A stretch of DNA of 64,000 nt from Pirellulaceae bacterium (GTDB taxonomy: Bacteria > Planctomycetota > Planctomycetia > Pirellulales > Pirellulaceae). The notes beneath the pieces were generated by a model. It was not told the DNA's origin, did not search any database, and saw only the letters and a program-made list of their open reading frames with translations. The stretch lies in contig BPJV01000002.1 of the NCBI GenBank assembly GCA_026004795.1, positions 248,001-312,000 of the forward strand, written 5' to 3'. Below are positions 30,183 to 40,140 of the stretch, in pieces; positions within the stretch are counted from its first letter, which is position 1; each line of letters begins with the position of its first letter. The translations under genes were made by a program, and so were the position numbers.

Positions 30183-31493
30183 ATGAAGACGCAACCAGAA
30201 GTACCAACTCCCGACCAGAACAAATCGTCTCGCCGTCGTTTCGTGGGAACCCTTTCCGCCGCCTCCGCTACCGTCATGGTTCATTCGTCGGTCGCCAAGG
30301 CGGAAGAGCAAGTCGAACTGAGATTGGCGGTCATCGGTGCTGGCGGTCGCGGAACTGGGGCCATCAACGACTCGTTGACGGCTAATGCGGGGGTAAAGCT
30401 TGTCGCGGCGGCCGACCTCTATCGTAACAAATGCATGAACTTGCGCTCGGCCATGACGCGTCGCCACCCGGATAAGGTCGACCTGCCAGACGCCAGAATC
30501 TACGAAGGCTTGGATGGTTACAAACACATTCTCGATGATCCCGATATCGATGTCGTTTTGCTAACTACCTCCCCCGGCTTTCGGCCCTACCATTTGCTGG
30601 AAGCAGCCCAGGCCGGCAAGCACGTCTTTGCGGAAAAACCCACTTGCGTTGACCCAGCCGGTTATCGAATTTGCCTGCAGGCCGATGCGTTGGCCCGGAA
30701 GAATGGCACGGCGATCGTCACCGGCACGCAATACCGCCGACAAACCAATTACGTGGGAGCCATAGAACAGATTCGCGCTGGCGCCATCGGGGATATCGTC
30801 GGCGCCATGACCCGCTACTGCTCCAATGGCATCTGGTATCGAGGTCGCCAGGAAGGCATGAGCGATGCCGAATACCAGTTGTACAACTGGATGCATTTCA
30901 TCTGGCTGAGCGGCGATCAAATCTGCGAACAGGCGGTCCACAACATCGACGTCATGAACTGGGTCATGGATGGTCCGCCGGAGACCGCCTATGGGTCGGG
31001 TGGACGATTCACCCGCCCGGAGGATAGTGAGATGTGGGACAACATGGCCATCGATTACGAGTATCCGGGAGGACGGCTGGTCTCTTTCATGTGCCGCCAA
31101 ATTCCGAATACGCAAAGCGACAATGGCAACGTGATCTACGGCACCGCGGGAACCTGCTATATCGCGGCGGGGAATGGCGGATCGCGCATCACCGACAGGA
31201 GCGGAAAAGAGATTTGGCGCATGGAAGGAAGTATCGGTGAGGCCTACCAACAAGAACACAAGGATTTAATCGACTCGATCCGCAATGGACAACCGATTGT
31301 GGAGTTGAAACAAACGGCCGACAGCTCCCTGACCGCCGTCATGGGACGGTTGGCCGCGTACACGGGACAGCGGGTCACGTGGGAGTTCGTTACGGAGAAA
31401 TCGCAACTCGACTTGTTCCCCAAGAACCTTTCCTGGGACGCGGATATGCCCGAGCCGCGCTTTGCCATCCCGGGAGAGACGAAGCTGATTTAA
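30183..31493 (+). CDS. Tat-exported Gfo/Idh/MocA oxidoreductase
   Basis: NAD(P)-dependent sugar-type oxidoreductase (436 aa) secreted by the Tat route: the leader has SRRRFVGTLSAASATVMV with twin arginines. The Rossmann fold follows (LRLAVIGAGGRGTGAINDSL), then the family motif AEKPTCVDP with the catalytic EKP lysine, and the C-terminal GFO_IDH_MocA_C region (HNIDVMNWVMDGPPETAYGSGG). Such Tat-exported members are numerous in Planctomycetes and are thought to act on sugars in the periplasm. ATG at 30183 is preferred over an in-frame TTG at 30168. Substrate unknown. Confidence 0.9.
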   Translation: MKTQPEVPTPDQNKSSRRRFVGTLSAASATVMVHSSVAKAEEQVELRLAVIGAGGRGTGAINDSLTANAGVKLVAAADLYRNKCMNLRSAMTRRHPDKVDLPDARIYEGLDGYKHILDDPDIDVVLLTTSPGFRPYHLLEAAQAGKHVFAEKPTCVDPAGYRICLQADALARKNGTAIVTGTQYRRQTNYVGAIEQIRAGAIGDIVGAMTRYCSNGIWYRGRQEGMSDAEYQLYNWMHFIWLSGDQICEQAVHNIDVMNWVMDGPPETAYGSGGRFTRPEDSEMWDNMAIDYEYPGGRLVSFMCRQIPNTQSDNGNVIYGTAGTCYIAAGNGGSRITDRSGKEIWRMEGSIGEAYQQEHKDLIDSIRNGQPIVELKQTADSSLTAVMGRLAAYTGQRVTWEFVTEKSQLDLFPKNLSWDADMPEPRFAIPGETKLI

Positions 31494-31542
31494 ACGGGCT
31501 CGCTTCTCCGACCTTTATCCCTGCCCCAATCCTGATCGATCG

Positions 31543-32769
31543 ATGGTAAACCGGCCTGAGGAGTGCGAAACGCTGTCCTGGTGGAGCAACCACCTGGCCC
31601 CTGCCGTCGTCGGCGAAAAGGATGTCGCTCTCCCCGCTACCGGCACTAAGGAGGCCGACGACGCACAGGTCGGCGAGTTGGCCGAGGGGCAGCGTGCTGC
31701 CGCTCGACCGTCAATGCGGGAAGAGATCAGCGCAGAGCAGGGGGCTGAAGCTCGGGTGGCGAGCGATCGACCGGATTCGAGCATGCTGCTGTCGGTCTCC
31801 CGGCCGTTGATGGCATGCGAATTCGAAGTGCTGCAGAATCAGCATCAATATCGCGCGGGAACCGAGGCGGCGTGGGAGGCACTGCAGCGCATCGAGCAAC
31901 TGGAAAACCTGTTCAGCGTCTACCGCCCTCACAGCGAGTTGAGTGTCCTGAATCGTTTCGGCGCGCAGCGTGCAGTGGCCCTTTCCTACGACACACGAAC
32001 TCTGCTGCAATTGGCGGTCGATCTGTGGCAAATTACTGGCGGGGCCTTCGACATCACTGCCGGCGCGCTCTCCGAAGCGTGGGGGTTTTCGCGCCGCCAA
32101 GGCAAGATGCCCAGTCCCCAGGACATCGAGCAAGCGCTCGAAAACGTTGGTTCCCAGTGGCTGGAGATCGATGCCGAACAGAGTACGGCCAGGTTTCTGA
32201 AAGCCGGTATACAAGTAAATCCGGGCGGGATCGGAAAGGGCTACGCGCTGGATCGTGCCCGGGCTGTACTACTCGATCGCGGGATCCACGATTTTATGCT
32301 GCACGGCGGGAAAAGTTCAGTGCTGGCCGTCGGTCACCGCCGCCATCGGCGCACCGGAGGCGGATGGCTGGTTTCGCTCAATCACCCGTTTCGTGAACAG
32401 GAGAAAATCGGCGTCATCCGCTTGCGCAACCAAGCGCTGGGAACCAGCGGTTCTGGCAAACAATTCTTTCACTACCAGGGAAAACGCTACAGCCATATCA
32501 TCGACCCGCGGACCGGCTGGCCCGCTAGCGGGCTGTTGAGTACCACGGTGATCTGTGCCAGTGGGGCGATCGCCGACGCGTTAGCGACCGCCCTGTTCGT
32601 CATGGGCCCTCTCCACGCCGCAGAGTTCTTGCGAGCTCACCAGACAATCGGGGCAATTGTGATCGGTGGCACGCCCAACCAGCTTCATGTGCAAACGTTC
32701 AACCTGGAAGAAGGGACCTGGATGCCGGAACCCCGCTACCGTGAATCCCATTCCCACTCGTCGCATTAG
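31543..32769 (+). CDS. apbE: FAD:protein FMN transferase (ApbE)
   Basis: Transfers FMN covalently to a Thr/Ser on target flavoproteins. Visible: SRPLMACEFEV (entry strand, usually RPxMGTTFxV), ITGGAFDITAGAL, NPGGIGKGYALDRA, GTSGSGKQFF, HIIDPRTGWPA and SGAIADALATALFVMG with the Mg-binding D and T. Residues 1-80 are a low-complexity lead (EEISAEQGAEARVA) with no signal peptide or lipobox, unlike many exported ApbE proteins; the true start may be the ATG at 31783. 408 aa from the first ATG. Confidence 0.88.
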   Translation: MVNRPEECETLSWWSNHLAPAVVGEKDVALPATGTKEADDAQVGELAEGQRAAARPSMREEISAEQGAEARVASDRPDSSMLLSVSRPLMACEFEVLQNQHQYRAGTEAAWEALQRIEQLENLFSVYRPHSELSVLNRFGAQRAVALSYDTRTLLQLAVDLWQITGGAFDITAGALSEAWGFSRRQGKMPSPQDIEQALENVGSQWLEIDAEQSTARFLKAGIQVNPGGIGKGYALDRARAVLLDRGIHDFMLHGGKSSVLAVGHRRHRRTGGGWLVSLNHPFREQEKIGVIRLRNQALGTSGSGKQFFHYQGKRYSHIIDPRTGWPASGLLSTTVICASGAIADALATALFVMGPLHAAEFLRAHQTIGAIVIGGTPNQLHVQTFNLEEGTWMPEPRYRESHSHSSH

Positions 32770-32811
32770 TCCGTTGTCGTGCGTCGAGCATCAACACACA
32801 AGGATTTGGAC

Positions 32812-33321
32812 ATGCCATCTGCCAGCACTCAGCAGCATCGCCGCGCCGCGCCTCAACGACTCGGGGTGTGCGTTCTCACCATCAGCGATTCACGCACCGA
32901 AGCGGACGACAAATCGGGGGCCTTGATCGCGCAGTTGTTGCAAGGGGCAGGCCATTGCGTGATAGACAAACGAATTGTTAAAGATGACCGTGACGCGATC
33001 GCTGCCGCCGTCGGCCAGTTGACGACCATGGCTGGAGTCGACGCCATCATTTCCACGGGCGGGACCGGAATTGCTCCACGTGATTGCACACCCGAAGCCA
33101 TCCGTCCACTATTGGATGTAGAAATCCCCGGATTCGGCGAAGTATTTCGTATGCTCAGTTGGCATGAGGTCGGTGCCGCGACGATGCTAAGCCGCGCTTT
33201 TGCCGGCAGAGTGGGGAGGGTGCTGCTGTTCTGCCTGCCGGGCTCGAGCAACGCGGTGCGTTTGGCGATGGAGCAGCTGATCATCCCGGAACTTCCCCAT
33301 CTGGTTTACCACAGCCGTTAA
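32812..33321 (+). CDS. Molybdenum cofactor biosynthesis protein MoaB/MogA family
   Basis: Molybdopterin adenylyl-transferase type (169 aa, MoaB/MogA fold). Seen: LGVCVLTISDSRTEADDKSG, ISTGGTGIAPRDCTPEAI (the active-site GGTG and DxTPE motifs) and LPGSSNAVRLAMEQLIIPELPH. The start at 32812 has AGGA about eight bases upstream; a GTG at 32779 is also in frame. It fits with the molybdopterin-type FmdD subunit found later in the window. The 3' end overlaps the convergent trmB gene by four bases. Confidence 0.88.
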   Translation: MPSASTQQHRRAAPQRLGVCVLTISDSRTEADDKSGALIAQLLQGAGHCVIDKRIVKDDRDAIAAAVGQLTTMAGVDAIISTGGTGIAPRDCTPEAIRPLLDVEIPGFGEVFRMLSWHEVGAATMLSRAFAGRVGRVLLFCLPGSSNAVRLAMEQLIIPELPHLVYHSR

Positions 33322-34016
33322 GCACCATCGGTCGTCTCTTCCCCGGCAGGCTTGACAAACAGAGCACGATACACCGGCTGGTTCTGCTGCCGCGCTCTGC
33401 GTTCGAAATGCGTGGTGTAATCCATGGAATGCAACGCATGGCGTTGGGGGACGAAGTGAGGACCGGCGAATGCCGTCTGGTCGATCACCATTTGGCAGAC
33501 ATGTTCGTAATAATCCAGGACGTCCGTCCAGAAATGAAAATTTCCGCCGGGCAATAGCACACGCCAAATATGCTGGATCGATTCTTCATTGAGCACACGA
33601 CGCTTTTTGTGTTTGTTGCGCCACCATGGATCTGGAAAATACACATGCACCGCATGAACGCTCGCCGACGGTACCACCTGGTTCAAAAACACCCGCGCGT
33701 CGGCGCAGAGGACCAAAGCATTGGATAGACCATGACGATGCAGTCGCTGCGCGGCCCGATTGGCGAATTTGGCCGCCAATTCCAATCCCAAGTAGAAATG
33801 ATGGGGATTGGCGCCGGCGGCTTGTTGAAGGAATAATCCTTTGCCCGATCCGACCTCCAGCTCTACTGGCGTTCCTGCGGGAACAAGCTCCTCCCAGGTC
33901 GGTAGATTTCGACGCACGTCCCGAGCGACGATGCGCGCAGGCGAAACCGTGCTTTCGGCGCCTGGAGACGCAGCGGAATGCGAATGGCGATGAGCGAATA
34001 GCGGTTGATCAGTCAT
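33318..34016 (-). CDS. trmB: tRNA (guanine-N7)-methyltransferase
   Basis: Methylates G46 of tRNA with S-adenosylmethionine. 232 aa. The SAM site VELEVGSGKGLFLQQAA and the TrmB motif HVYFPDPWWRNKHKKRRVLNE (positions about 123-143) are typical; NFHFWTDVLDYYEH follows. A slightly longer N-terminus than the minimal family (about 30 residues). Convergent with the MoaB-type gene. Confidence 0.94.
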   Translation of the reverse strand: MTDQPLFAHRHSHSAASPGAESTVSPARIVARDVRRNLPTWEELVPAGTPVELEVGSGKGLFLQQAAGANPHHFYLGLELAAKFANRAAQRLHRHGLSNALVLCADARVFLNQVVPSASVHAVHVYFPDPWWRNKHKKRRVLNEESIQHIWRVLLPGGNFHFWTDVLDYYEHVCQMVIDQTAFAGPHFVPQRHALHSMDYTTHFERRARQQNQPVYRALFVKPAGEETTDGA

Positions 34017-34240
34017 GCAATTTCGGATTAGCGTGAGGTGGTCGACGTTACTTTATGCATGGAGTCCTCCATTTACCACCGTATGGCGTTTGCGCCACGA
34101 ACGGCCCTCCTATAATACGCTTCTTCAGCCGCCATCCAAAGACGACGTCGGCTGGTGGGCATCAGGCACCGGCGCTAGCGCCGCTGGTTATCGCAGTACT
34201 CCCCCTTCTCGTTCGACTGGCAATTGAAGGACGATCTTCT

Positions 34241-35062
34241 ATGAAGTTCGCATTATGCAATGAGATGTTTGAGCAGATGCCGTGGCCGCAAGCGCTCGAG
34301 ATATCGGCATCGCTTGGCTACACCGGTTGGGAGCTGGCGCCTTTTACGTTGGGCGACGCGCCCACCGCCCTATCGGCCCAACGTCGCGCGGAGATCCGGG
34401 AGGCGATCCACTCTGCAGGTTTGGAGGTGGTAGGTCTCCACTGGCTGTTAGCCAAAACCTCGGGATTCCATCTAACTACTCGCGATGGGGAAACGCGGCG
34501 GCGAACGTCGGAATACCTCGCGGACTTGGCCAGACTGTGCCGTGACTTAGACGGCCACGTCATGGTATTGGGCTCTCCGCAACAGCGAAATTTCCCCGCT
34601 GATATGACGCACGACGAAGCGCAGCACAATGCCCGCCAAGTTATCGAGGCAATCGTGCCGACGCTCGAAGCATGCCAAGTCGTGTTGGCCCTCGAACCGT
34701 TAGGGCCGTCCGAGGGCAACTTTTGGAATCACGCCGCTGATGCCGTGGAACTCATTGAACAGATCCAGTCGCCTTGGGTTCAGCTGCACTTGGACTGCAA
34801 GGCAATGAGTAGCGAAGGAGAACCGCTGGATGAGATCATCCGCAGAAACGCAAAGTACCTCGCCCATTTCCATGCCAATGATCCCAATCTGCTAGGGCCG
34901 GGTATGGGAGAACTGGACATCGTGCCCGTCTTCCGAGCGTTGCAAGAGATTGGATACGATCGCTGGGTCAGCGTCGAAGTATTCGACTATGCACCGGGTG
35001 TCGTGGAGATTGCCCGCCAAAGCATGGCGAACATGCAGGCCGCGCTCCAACAACTGTCCTAA
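34241..35062 (+). CDS. Sugar phosphate isomerase/epimerase (AP-endonuclease-2/xylose isomerase-like TIM barrel)
   Basis: 273-residue TIM-barrel protein of the IolE/xylose-isomerase-like class. FALCNEMFEQMPWPQALEIS starts the barrel; metal-binding residues appear in LALEPLGPSEGNFWNH (Glu), QLHLDCKAMSSEGE (Asp), YLAHFHANDPNLLGPGMGELD (His-x-Asp) and VSVEVFDYAPG (Glu). The start at 34241 has AAGGA ten bases upstream; the open frame extends upstream to 34055 without family similarity. Substrate unknown. Confidence 0.88.
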   Translation: MKFALCNEMFEQMPWPQALEISASLGYTGWELAPFTLGDAPTALSAQRRAEIREAIHSAGLEVVGLHWLLAKTSGFHLTTRDGETRRRTSEYLADLARLCRDLDGHVMVLGSPQQRNFPADMTHDEAQHNARQVIEAIVPTLEACQVVLALEPLGPSEGNFWNHAADAVELIEQIQSPWVQLHLDCKAMSSEGEPLDEIIRRNAKYLAHFHANDPNLLGPGMGELDIVPVFRALQEIGYDRWVSVEVFDYAPGVVEIARQSMANMQAALQQLS

Positions 35063-35268
35063 TTCCTGGTCGGGGCGGAAACTATTCACCGTAGCGTTTG
35101 AGAACGGTCCTTGCAGCGTCACTCGCTTACAGGTCCCGTTGGCCCAGCCGCTAGCGGCTAAAGCCGCCGCCCGATAACCGGCGTCCAACCGAGAGGCAAG
35201 CCGTCAGGTGATCAAGCGAGCGGCGCCCTTGCCGACCAGCGCACGTAGGAGCTGCGGACCATCAACAT

Positions 35269-36210
35269 TCAATGCAGCTCGCCGTCAACCGGAGGCCATG
35301 GGGGAGGAAGTTCCTTCTCACCAAGCAGCTCCAGCAGATTGATCTCTATGTTCCGCGAGATAGAGCTCAGCGGCAGGTCATTGGCGTGGTAACCAAATGG
35401 ATTCTCGATTTCATCGCCGAGGGCGTCTAGACCGAGGAAGGCATGCGCCACCATGGCGACGACAATTGGAGTCCCCCACCCCACAGTGTCCACCAGTCCC
35501 AGCGGCAGGGTGAAACAATAAAATGCAGCGATACGATGCAGGAGCACCGTGTAAGAAAACGGGATGGGAGTATTCTTAATCCGTTCGCAGCCGCCCAGAA
35601 TATTGGTCAATTCCACCAATTGCCCTTCCAGGGCGGGAAGGTTGAGTTCATGAATCCATCCGCGCTGACGGGCATAGCTCAGGTCTTCGGCAAGCATTTG
35701 TAGGATGCGCACCGGGACGTGCCCCGTTTCCCGGATGGCCTCTTGTTCGGAGACGGAAAGGTACCGCAGAACTTCATCGTCGGGACGTTCGTCGCGCAGA
35801 TGACACCGCAACGCATGCACGAAGGAGATAGTGCGGCGAACAAATCCCTCGCGAAACTTCGTCAAGTCATGGGGGGGATCGTCGGTATCGGCGTGCAGCA
35901 ACGAAAAACTCATGCGGGCGATGCTACGCGACGTATTCACCAGACTTCCCCACAGCTTGCGACCTTCCCAAAATCGATCGTACGCGGCGTTGTTGCGAAA
36001 CCCCAGGAAGATACTCAGCGCGATCCCGATGACGGTAAACGGGGCCATGGTCAGCGTGTACTCTTCTAGGTCAAACCTTTCTTGAAGGAAGGTCACCAAG
36101 GTGGCGAAGAGCGTGGCGGCGACCAGCCGCCGCCAAGTAAACTCCATCGTGCTACCATGCAGGGTGAACAGTAGCTTCAACCAGCTAGTTGGCCGCTCGA
36201 CAATCATCAT
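35269..36210 (-). CDS. Bestrophin-family membrane channel
   Basis: Bacterial bestrophin homologue (UPF0187 type, 313 aa), an ion channel-like membrane protein. Seen: IVERPTSWLKLLFTLHGSTM, APFTVIGIALSIFLGFRNNAAYDRFWEGRKLWG (the family's most conserved stretch), the IPFSYTVLLHR region with gating aromatic residues, and DEIENPFGYHANDLPL. The start at 36210 (or 36207) was chosen because the family starts near there; an in-frame extension to 36375 is hydrophilic and unconserved. No linked gene hints at ligand or regulation. Confidence 0.9.
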   Translation of the reverse strand: MMIVERPTSWLKLLFTLHGSTMEFTWRRLVAATLFATLVTFLQERFDLEEYTLTMAPFTVIGIALSIFLGFRNNAAYDRFWEGRKLWGSLVNTSRSIARMSFSLLHADTDDPPHDLTKFREGFVRRTISFVHALRCHLRDERPDDEVLRYLSVSEQEAIRETGHVPVRILQMLAEDLSYARQRGWIHELNLPALEGQLVELTNILGGCERIKNTPIPFSYTVLLHRIAAFYCFTLPLGLVDTVGWGTPIVVAMVAHAFLGLDALGDEIENPFGYHANDLPLSSISRNIEINLLELLGEKELPPPWPPVDGELH

Positions 36211-36440
36211 CAACGTTCCGTCTTTGTACGCAGGAAGTACCAATGGACCAGCAGATTCGCTGTTGTCCCCCGCAGATTTGCTTACGACAAAGGAACCGGG
36301 AGCAGCATCCACAAATTCGCTCCGGCACGGGTTCCCCTCTTGCGCCCTATATCTACCATGAAAGTTCAGGTACAAGTAACCCCACCAATCGTAGGTTCGT
36401 CGTGACGTGGTAGCCTCATACAGAGCGAGGTATCGGAATT

Positions 36441-37997
36441 ATGGATTCGGAACGTTCGGAGCTCGGCCCTCCCCCCATGGCTGGACTAGGTTCACCCTTT
36501 CCGCACGACGTCAAACAGTTAATGCAACGCATCGACGACGCCACGTGGGAACAACTTGTCCCCCTGGTGGTGACCGTGCGCGATCGAGCGAATTCATCGC
36601 CAAGCGACCAGAGATCGCTGCCCGTGGTAGAGCGCCTGGCGCGGCGGGTCACGCGATTGCGCAACCAACAAGGGCTACCGTCTACTGAGACGCTCACCGC
36701 ATTGCTTGATGGTTTTACCACGGCGTTCCGAGAAGCATCGGCTTCATCGCCTACCATGGCAGCATTTTGGCTACAGGCAGCGACGGCGATCGCCCAGCGC
36801 CAGCATGTGCCGCAAATTATTCAGCTCATCCAATCAAACGCCAGCAGTGAATGGCGTAGCCTCGCTATCGGCTTGTCGCCGCTGTGCGACATGAATGCGA
36901 AAATTGCGCCGGAGTTCTTTTCGCAGTTCAGCCCCCAAGATGTTAGCGGTGAGCAGCTATCGGTCCTGTTGGACATGTGCAACTTGCTGACTCGCACTCA
37001 GAGAGTGAAGGAGCATCCATGGCGTGCCCATGTCGAATTGCTGATCCGCCTGCTCAACGGTTTGGTCTCTCAGTTGGAACGAGGGCAGGAGGACCCGAGC
37101 CGCTTAGGAGATAGTGTCGAGCAGGTTCAGAAACAACTCGACGATGCCTTGGCTTTGGTGATTTCACTGTGCGATGCCTTGGGTTTGATCGGGGACGTAC
37201 GTGGCGTCGCTGCACTGGAAGGTGCGATGGACCTCAAGCATCGGAGGATTCAAGTAGAGGCCGCCGCAGCTCTCGCACGCCTCGACCATGAAGGTGGCCG
37301 TGAACGATTGTTCGCTCTGGCCGCCGATCGGATAGCGCGCCGCCGTGCCATCGCCTACGCGGATGAACTGGGCATACTCGACCAAGTCGATCCCCAGTTC
37401 ACCGAACCGGTCGCCATCGCTGAATCGAATCTGGCCAACTGGCTTGCCGAACCATCTCAATTCGGCTTTGCCCCGCAACACATGGAATTGGTCGACTCGA
37501 GAACGCTGTTCTGGCCCGGCTACCACGAGCCGCAACCTTGGTTTTTATTTCGCTACGAATACCAGCTTGCCTCCGGCGATTCGTTCAGCAACATCGGTAT
37601 CGCCGGCCCCATAGAAATGGCCGTGCAAGCCGATCTGGGGAATTTGCCTGTCGACGACATCTATGCCGTATTCGCCGGCTGGGAAGTCGAACACGAGACC
37701 ATCTTTGAAATTCCTGCCGAGCGACTGATCAGTACCGACCGTCGGCACATGGACCTTCTGATCGAAAAACTCGAAGCGGAAGGTTACACTGAAGTGCGTC
37801 CACTGGAGATGGCTTGGTTCTTCAATACAATGGCGTTGGTCGGCTACGCACAACAAGGCGACCGACACTTGGCGGTGGTCGCCGACGAACATGAGATCCT
37901 GGCTTATCCGACCGGGGAACAAACAACGGCCTTCAAGCCGTCCACCGTCCTCAGTCTTTATCGGGGACGACGATTACTGCGGGCATTCAACGATTGA
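36441..37997 (+). CDS. HEAT-like repeat protein, unknown function
   Basis: 518 aa, soluble. The N-terminal two thirds are helical with HEAT-like features (VRGVAALEGAMDLKHRRIQV, then AAAALARLDHEGGRERLFAL, a PBS-lyase-type HEAT unit). The C-terminal third has a separate alpha/beta domain with FYEYQ-like aromatic runs (EPQPWFLFRYEYQLASGD, HETIFEIPAERL). No catalytic motif recognised. Ribosome site GAGG about 12 bases before the ATG. Divergent from the bestrophin gene. Likely a protein-interaction scaffold (inference). Confidence 0.6.
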   Translation: MDSERSELGPPPMAGLGSPFPHDVKQLMQRIDDATWEQLVPLVVTVRDRANSSPSDQRSLPVVERLARRVTRLRNQQGLPSTETLTALLDGFTTAFREASASSPTMAAFWLQAATAIAQRQHVPQIIQLIQSNASSEWRSLAIGLSPLCDMNAKIAPEFFSQFSPQDVSGEQLSVLLDMCNLLTRTQRVKEHPWRAHVELLIRLLNGLVSQLERGQEDPSRLGDSVEQVQKQLDDALALVISLCDALGLIGDVRGVAALEGAMDLKHRRIQVEAAAALARLDHEGGRERLFALAADRIARRRAIAYADELGILDQVDPQFTEPVAIAESNLANWLAEPSQFGFAPQHMELVDSRTLFWPGYHEPQPWFLFRYEYQLASGDSFSNIGIAGPIEMAVQADLGNLPVDDIYAVFAGWEVEHETIFEIPAERLISTDRRHMDLLIEKLEAEGYTEVRPLEMAWFFNTMALVGYAQQGDRHLAVVADEHEILAYPTGEQTTAFKPSTVLSLYRGRRLLRAFND

Positions 37998-38282
37998 ACC
38001 ACTGCAAGAGTCTGCCGGTCCAGCCGCCGCCAAACACCATCAATGATCAAGCTTTTCGCCCCGAATCCTGTAGGAAGCATGGGTGGTTACAGCCCCATGC
38101 GCCGACGACGACTCCGGCATCGCCAAGCTTCTCCGGCATGCCGGGCAGTCGCTGCATGCCCAGGGACACCCACGTCACGATCCGGCAAATGGAGGAAGAG
38201 GCGCTGCGAGCCCTCCGCACGGACCGCACCGAGAGCGCCCCGATCGCCTCGCGCCGGCCTCGACGCACCGGCCATGCTCGGC

Positions 38283-39923
38283 CTACAGCTCTCCCTCTCG
38301 CAACAAATTGAAGAAGTCACGGGTATGTTCGCGTTGCGCTTTCGGCAGAGGCGTATCCTCCAACGGCTCGGGTTCTTCCGTGATACTCGCAAGCACTGCC
38401 TGTTGTACCTCCGCGAGGCTTACCCCTTTCTTATTCGGACCACCGACCTTCCCGCCGTAAATCGTCTCGCCTCGACGCATTTGGTCGCGAATCCGCGAAT
38501 CGAAGAAATCCACGTCGTCCTCTGCTTCATCCCGCTTTCCGGCCCCCGTCCCTTGCCCCTGGGCAAAGTCCTTCGGTGAGCTGAAAAAACTGCTGCCCAT
38601 GCAGGCCGAGCAGCCATTACCGTTGCACTTGCCGCACATCATCGACGCTTTGCTATCGGATAGATTATTCAGCAGGTCGTCGAGTTCATTTAGTTCTGAG
38701 GCCGCCTGATTCATCTGCTCCAACTGGGCAGCCAACTCCTCCATCGCCTCCTGGGCTTCTCCCATCTTTCCTTGCTTCATCGCCTCACTGGCCTTACTCA
38801 GCGCTTGGGCCATCTGCTGCATCTGTGCCATAGTCGCATCCTGGGCTTGCATCTCGGCGAGTTTCTTTTCCAATTGCGCGGCCTTTTGCATATCACCGGA
38901 TCGGCGTGCCTGTTCAATCTGCTCTTTTAACTGCTCCTTGGCTTTTTCATGAGCCTCCGCCGCTTCGGCCATTGCCTGCTGCAGTTGTTTCAATTGCTGC
39001 TCCAGCCGCCTGATGTCCTCTTGGGACATATCGCCACGGCGAATTTTTTCGAGCAGTTGTTCCAAGGACTTTTCGACCTTTTCCATGTCTGCTTTTTGCA
39101 AGGCGTCCGCCAGCTCCTCGGCTGGGCCTTGATCAAGTTTCTTCAGACTTTGCAAACTTTTCTTCAATTCCTCCTTATCTCCCAACTCCTTGCGGCGGTT
39201 CTCCAACTGCTGCTTGATGTCATTGAGTTTCACCAACGCCTGTTTCGGGTCTACCTTGGCATCCTTTTCCAGTTTCGCCAACTCGCCTTCCAGTTGCTTG
39301 AACAACTCCTTGGCCTCTTCCAAGCCTTCCTTCTCCGCTAATTCACGTTTCTTTTTGACATGCTCAACCAACGGTTTGATAGAGTTCTTGACCCGCGTGA
39401 CCGTTTGCTCGTCGACTTGTACTACGGGCGGCGAGGCAACACGATCGGGCAATGCAGTCAAGGCAGCCGCCAGTAGGGCAGGAGCCACTGGAATGAACAA
39501 TCGTTTGCTGAACCCCCAGTTGAATCGGTCGCGCACATCGATCTGCTCGGCACGGCGTTCGGCATCCGCTACCAACGCCGCCCCCAGTTCAGTGCTCCGC
39601 TCCTCGACACCAAGCACCAGGGCGCTGGATAACCGTTCGCGGAGGCCGAACCGGCGATCCACTTCGACCGCAGCATCGGCCAACGTTGGTCGACCGATCC
39701 AAGTTCTTACCAAGGTGAGCAAAAGAGCCAGCAACAGCATCGCCGCCGCCCATCCGGCGACCCAAACCGACGTGTCCACCTCGAGAAACACCATCTTCGG
39801 TGTGGCGATGCCAATGGCCGCTACGATCGCCCCGGCCACCAAATTCCAAGGCAAAAAACTGAGAAATCGTTGCACTATCATGCGGCGTCTGGCTCGCCGC
39901 ACCGTTTTGCGAATGGTATCCAT
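38283..39923 (-). CDS. Membrane-anchored coiled-coil protein with DnaJ-like CxxCxGxG zinc motif
   Basis: 546 aa. Two hydrophobic helices near the N-terminus (WNLVAGAIVAAIGIATP; WAAAMLLLALLLTLVRTW) and a third (LFIPVAPALLAAALTALP) anchor it. Residues about 175-420 are a long K/E/Q-rich coiled coil (EELKKSLQSLKKLD; EDIRRLEQQLKQLQQAMAEA). At about 428-443 (bases 38597-38637) comes CGKCNGNGCSACMG, two CxxC pairs with the CxxCxGxG spacing of the DnaJ zinc finger. The end is hydrophilic. No enzyme domain is visible. Looks like an envelope scaffold; the family is not known to me. The ATG at 39923 was preferred over one at 39968. Confidence 0.7.
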   Translation of the reverse strand: MDTIRKTVRRARRRMIVQRFLSFLPWNLVAGAIVAAIGIATPKMVFLEVDTSVWVAGWAAAMLLLALLLTLVRTWIGRPTLADAAVEVDRRFGLRERLSSALVLGVEERSTELGAALVADAERRAEQIDVRDRFNWGFSKRLFIPVAPALLAAALTALPDRVASPPVVQVDEQTVTRVKNSIKPLVEHVKKKRELAEKEGLEEAKELFKQLEGELAKLEKDAKVDPKQALVKLNDIKQQLENRRKELGDKEELKKSLQSLKKLDQGPAEELADALQKADMEKVEKSLEQLLEKIRRGDMSQEDIRRLEQQLKQLQQAMAEAAEAHEKAKEQLKEQIEQARRSGDMQKAAQLEKKLAEMQAQDATMAQMQQMAQALSKASEAMKQGKMGEAQEAMEELAAQLEQMNQAASELNELDDLLNNLSDSKASMMCGKCNGNGCSACMGSSFFSSPKDFAQGQGTGAGKRDEAEDDVDFFDSRIRDQMRRGETIYGGKVGGPNKKGVSLAEVQQAVLASITEEPEPLEDTPLPKAQREHTRDFFNLLREGEL

Positions 39924-40140
39924 GATCAAGGTCTCCGCGTTCTCCGGCTTCCGCCCACCGATCCCCAACGACTCGTTGCCAATTCACCGCCTATCCAAGT
40001 ATAGGCGTTCGCCGTGCGGCGATGCAAACCGTTTGGCCTTGACGAGCAGAACGTGAAGTGGCGGGAGCCGCCGTGCCCATGATCGTTCACCGCAATCGAT
40101 GTTCCCGACACGCCGCACCACTGGGTACTTGGCACCGGAT

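Noticed and set aside
34055-34240. Upstream extension of the sugar isomerase-like protein
   Set aside because: Residues before the ATG at 34241 are not barrel-like, and AAGGA sits ten bases before that ATG.
38041-38579. Plus-strand frames beside and over the coiled-coil gene
   Set aside because: They are Arg/Pro-rich with no motif and partly antisense to the coiled-coil gene, so they look like shadow frames.
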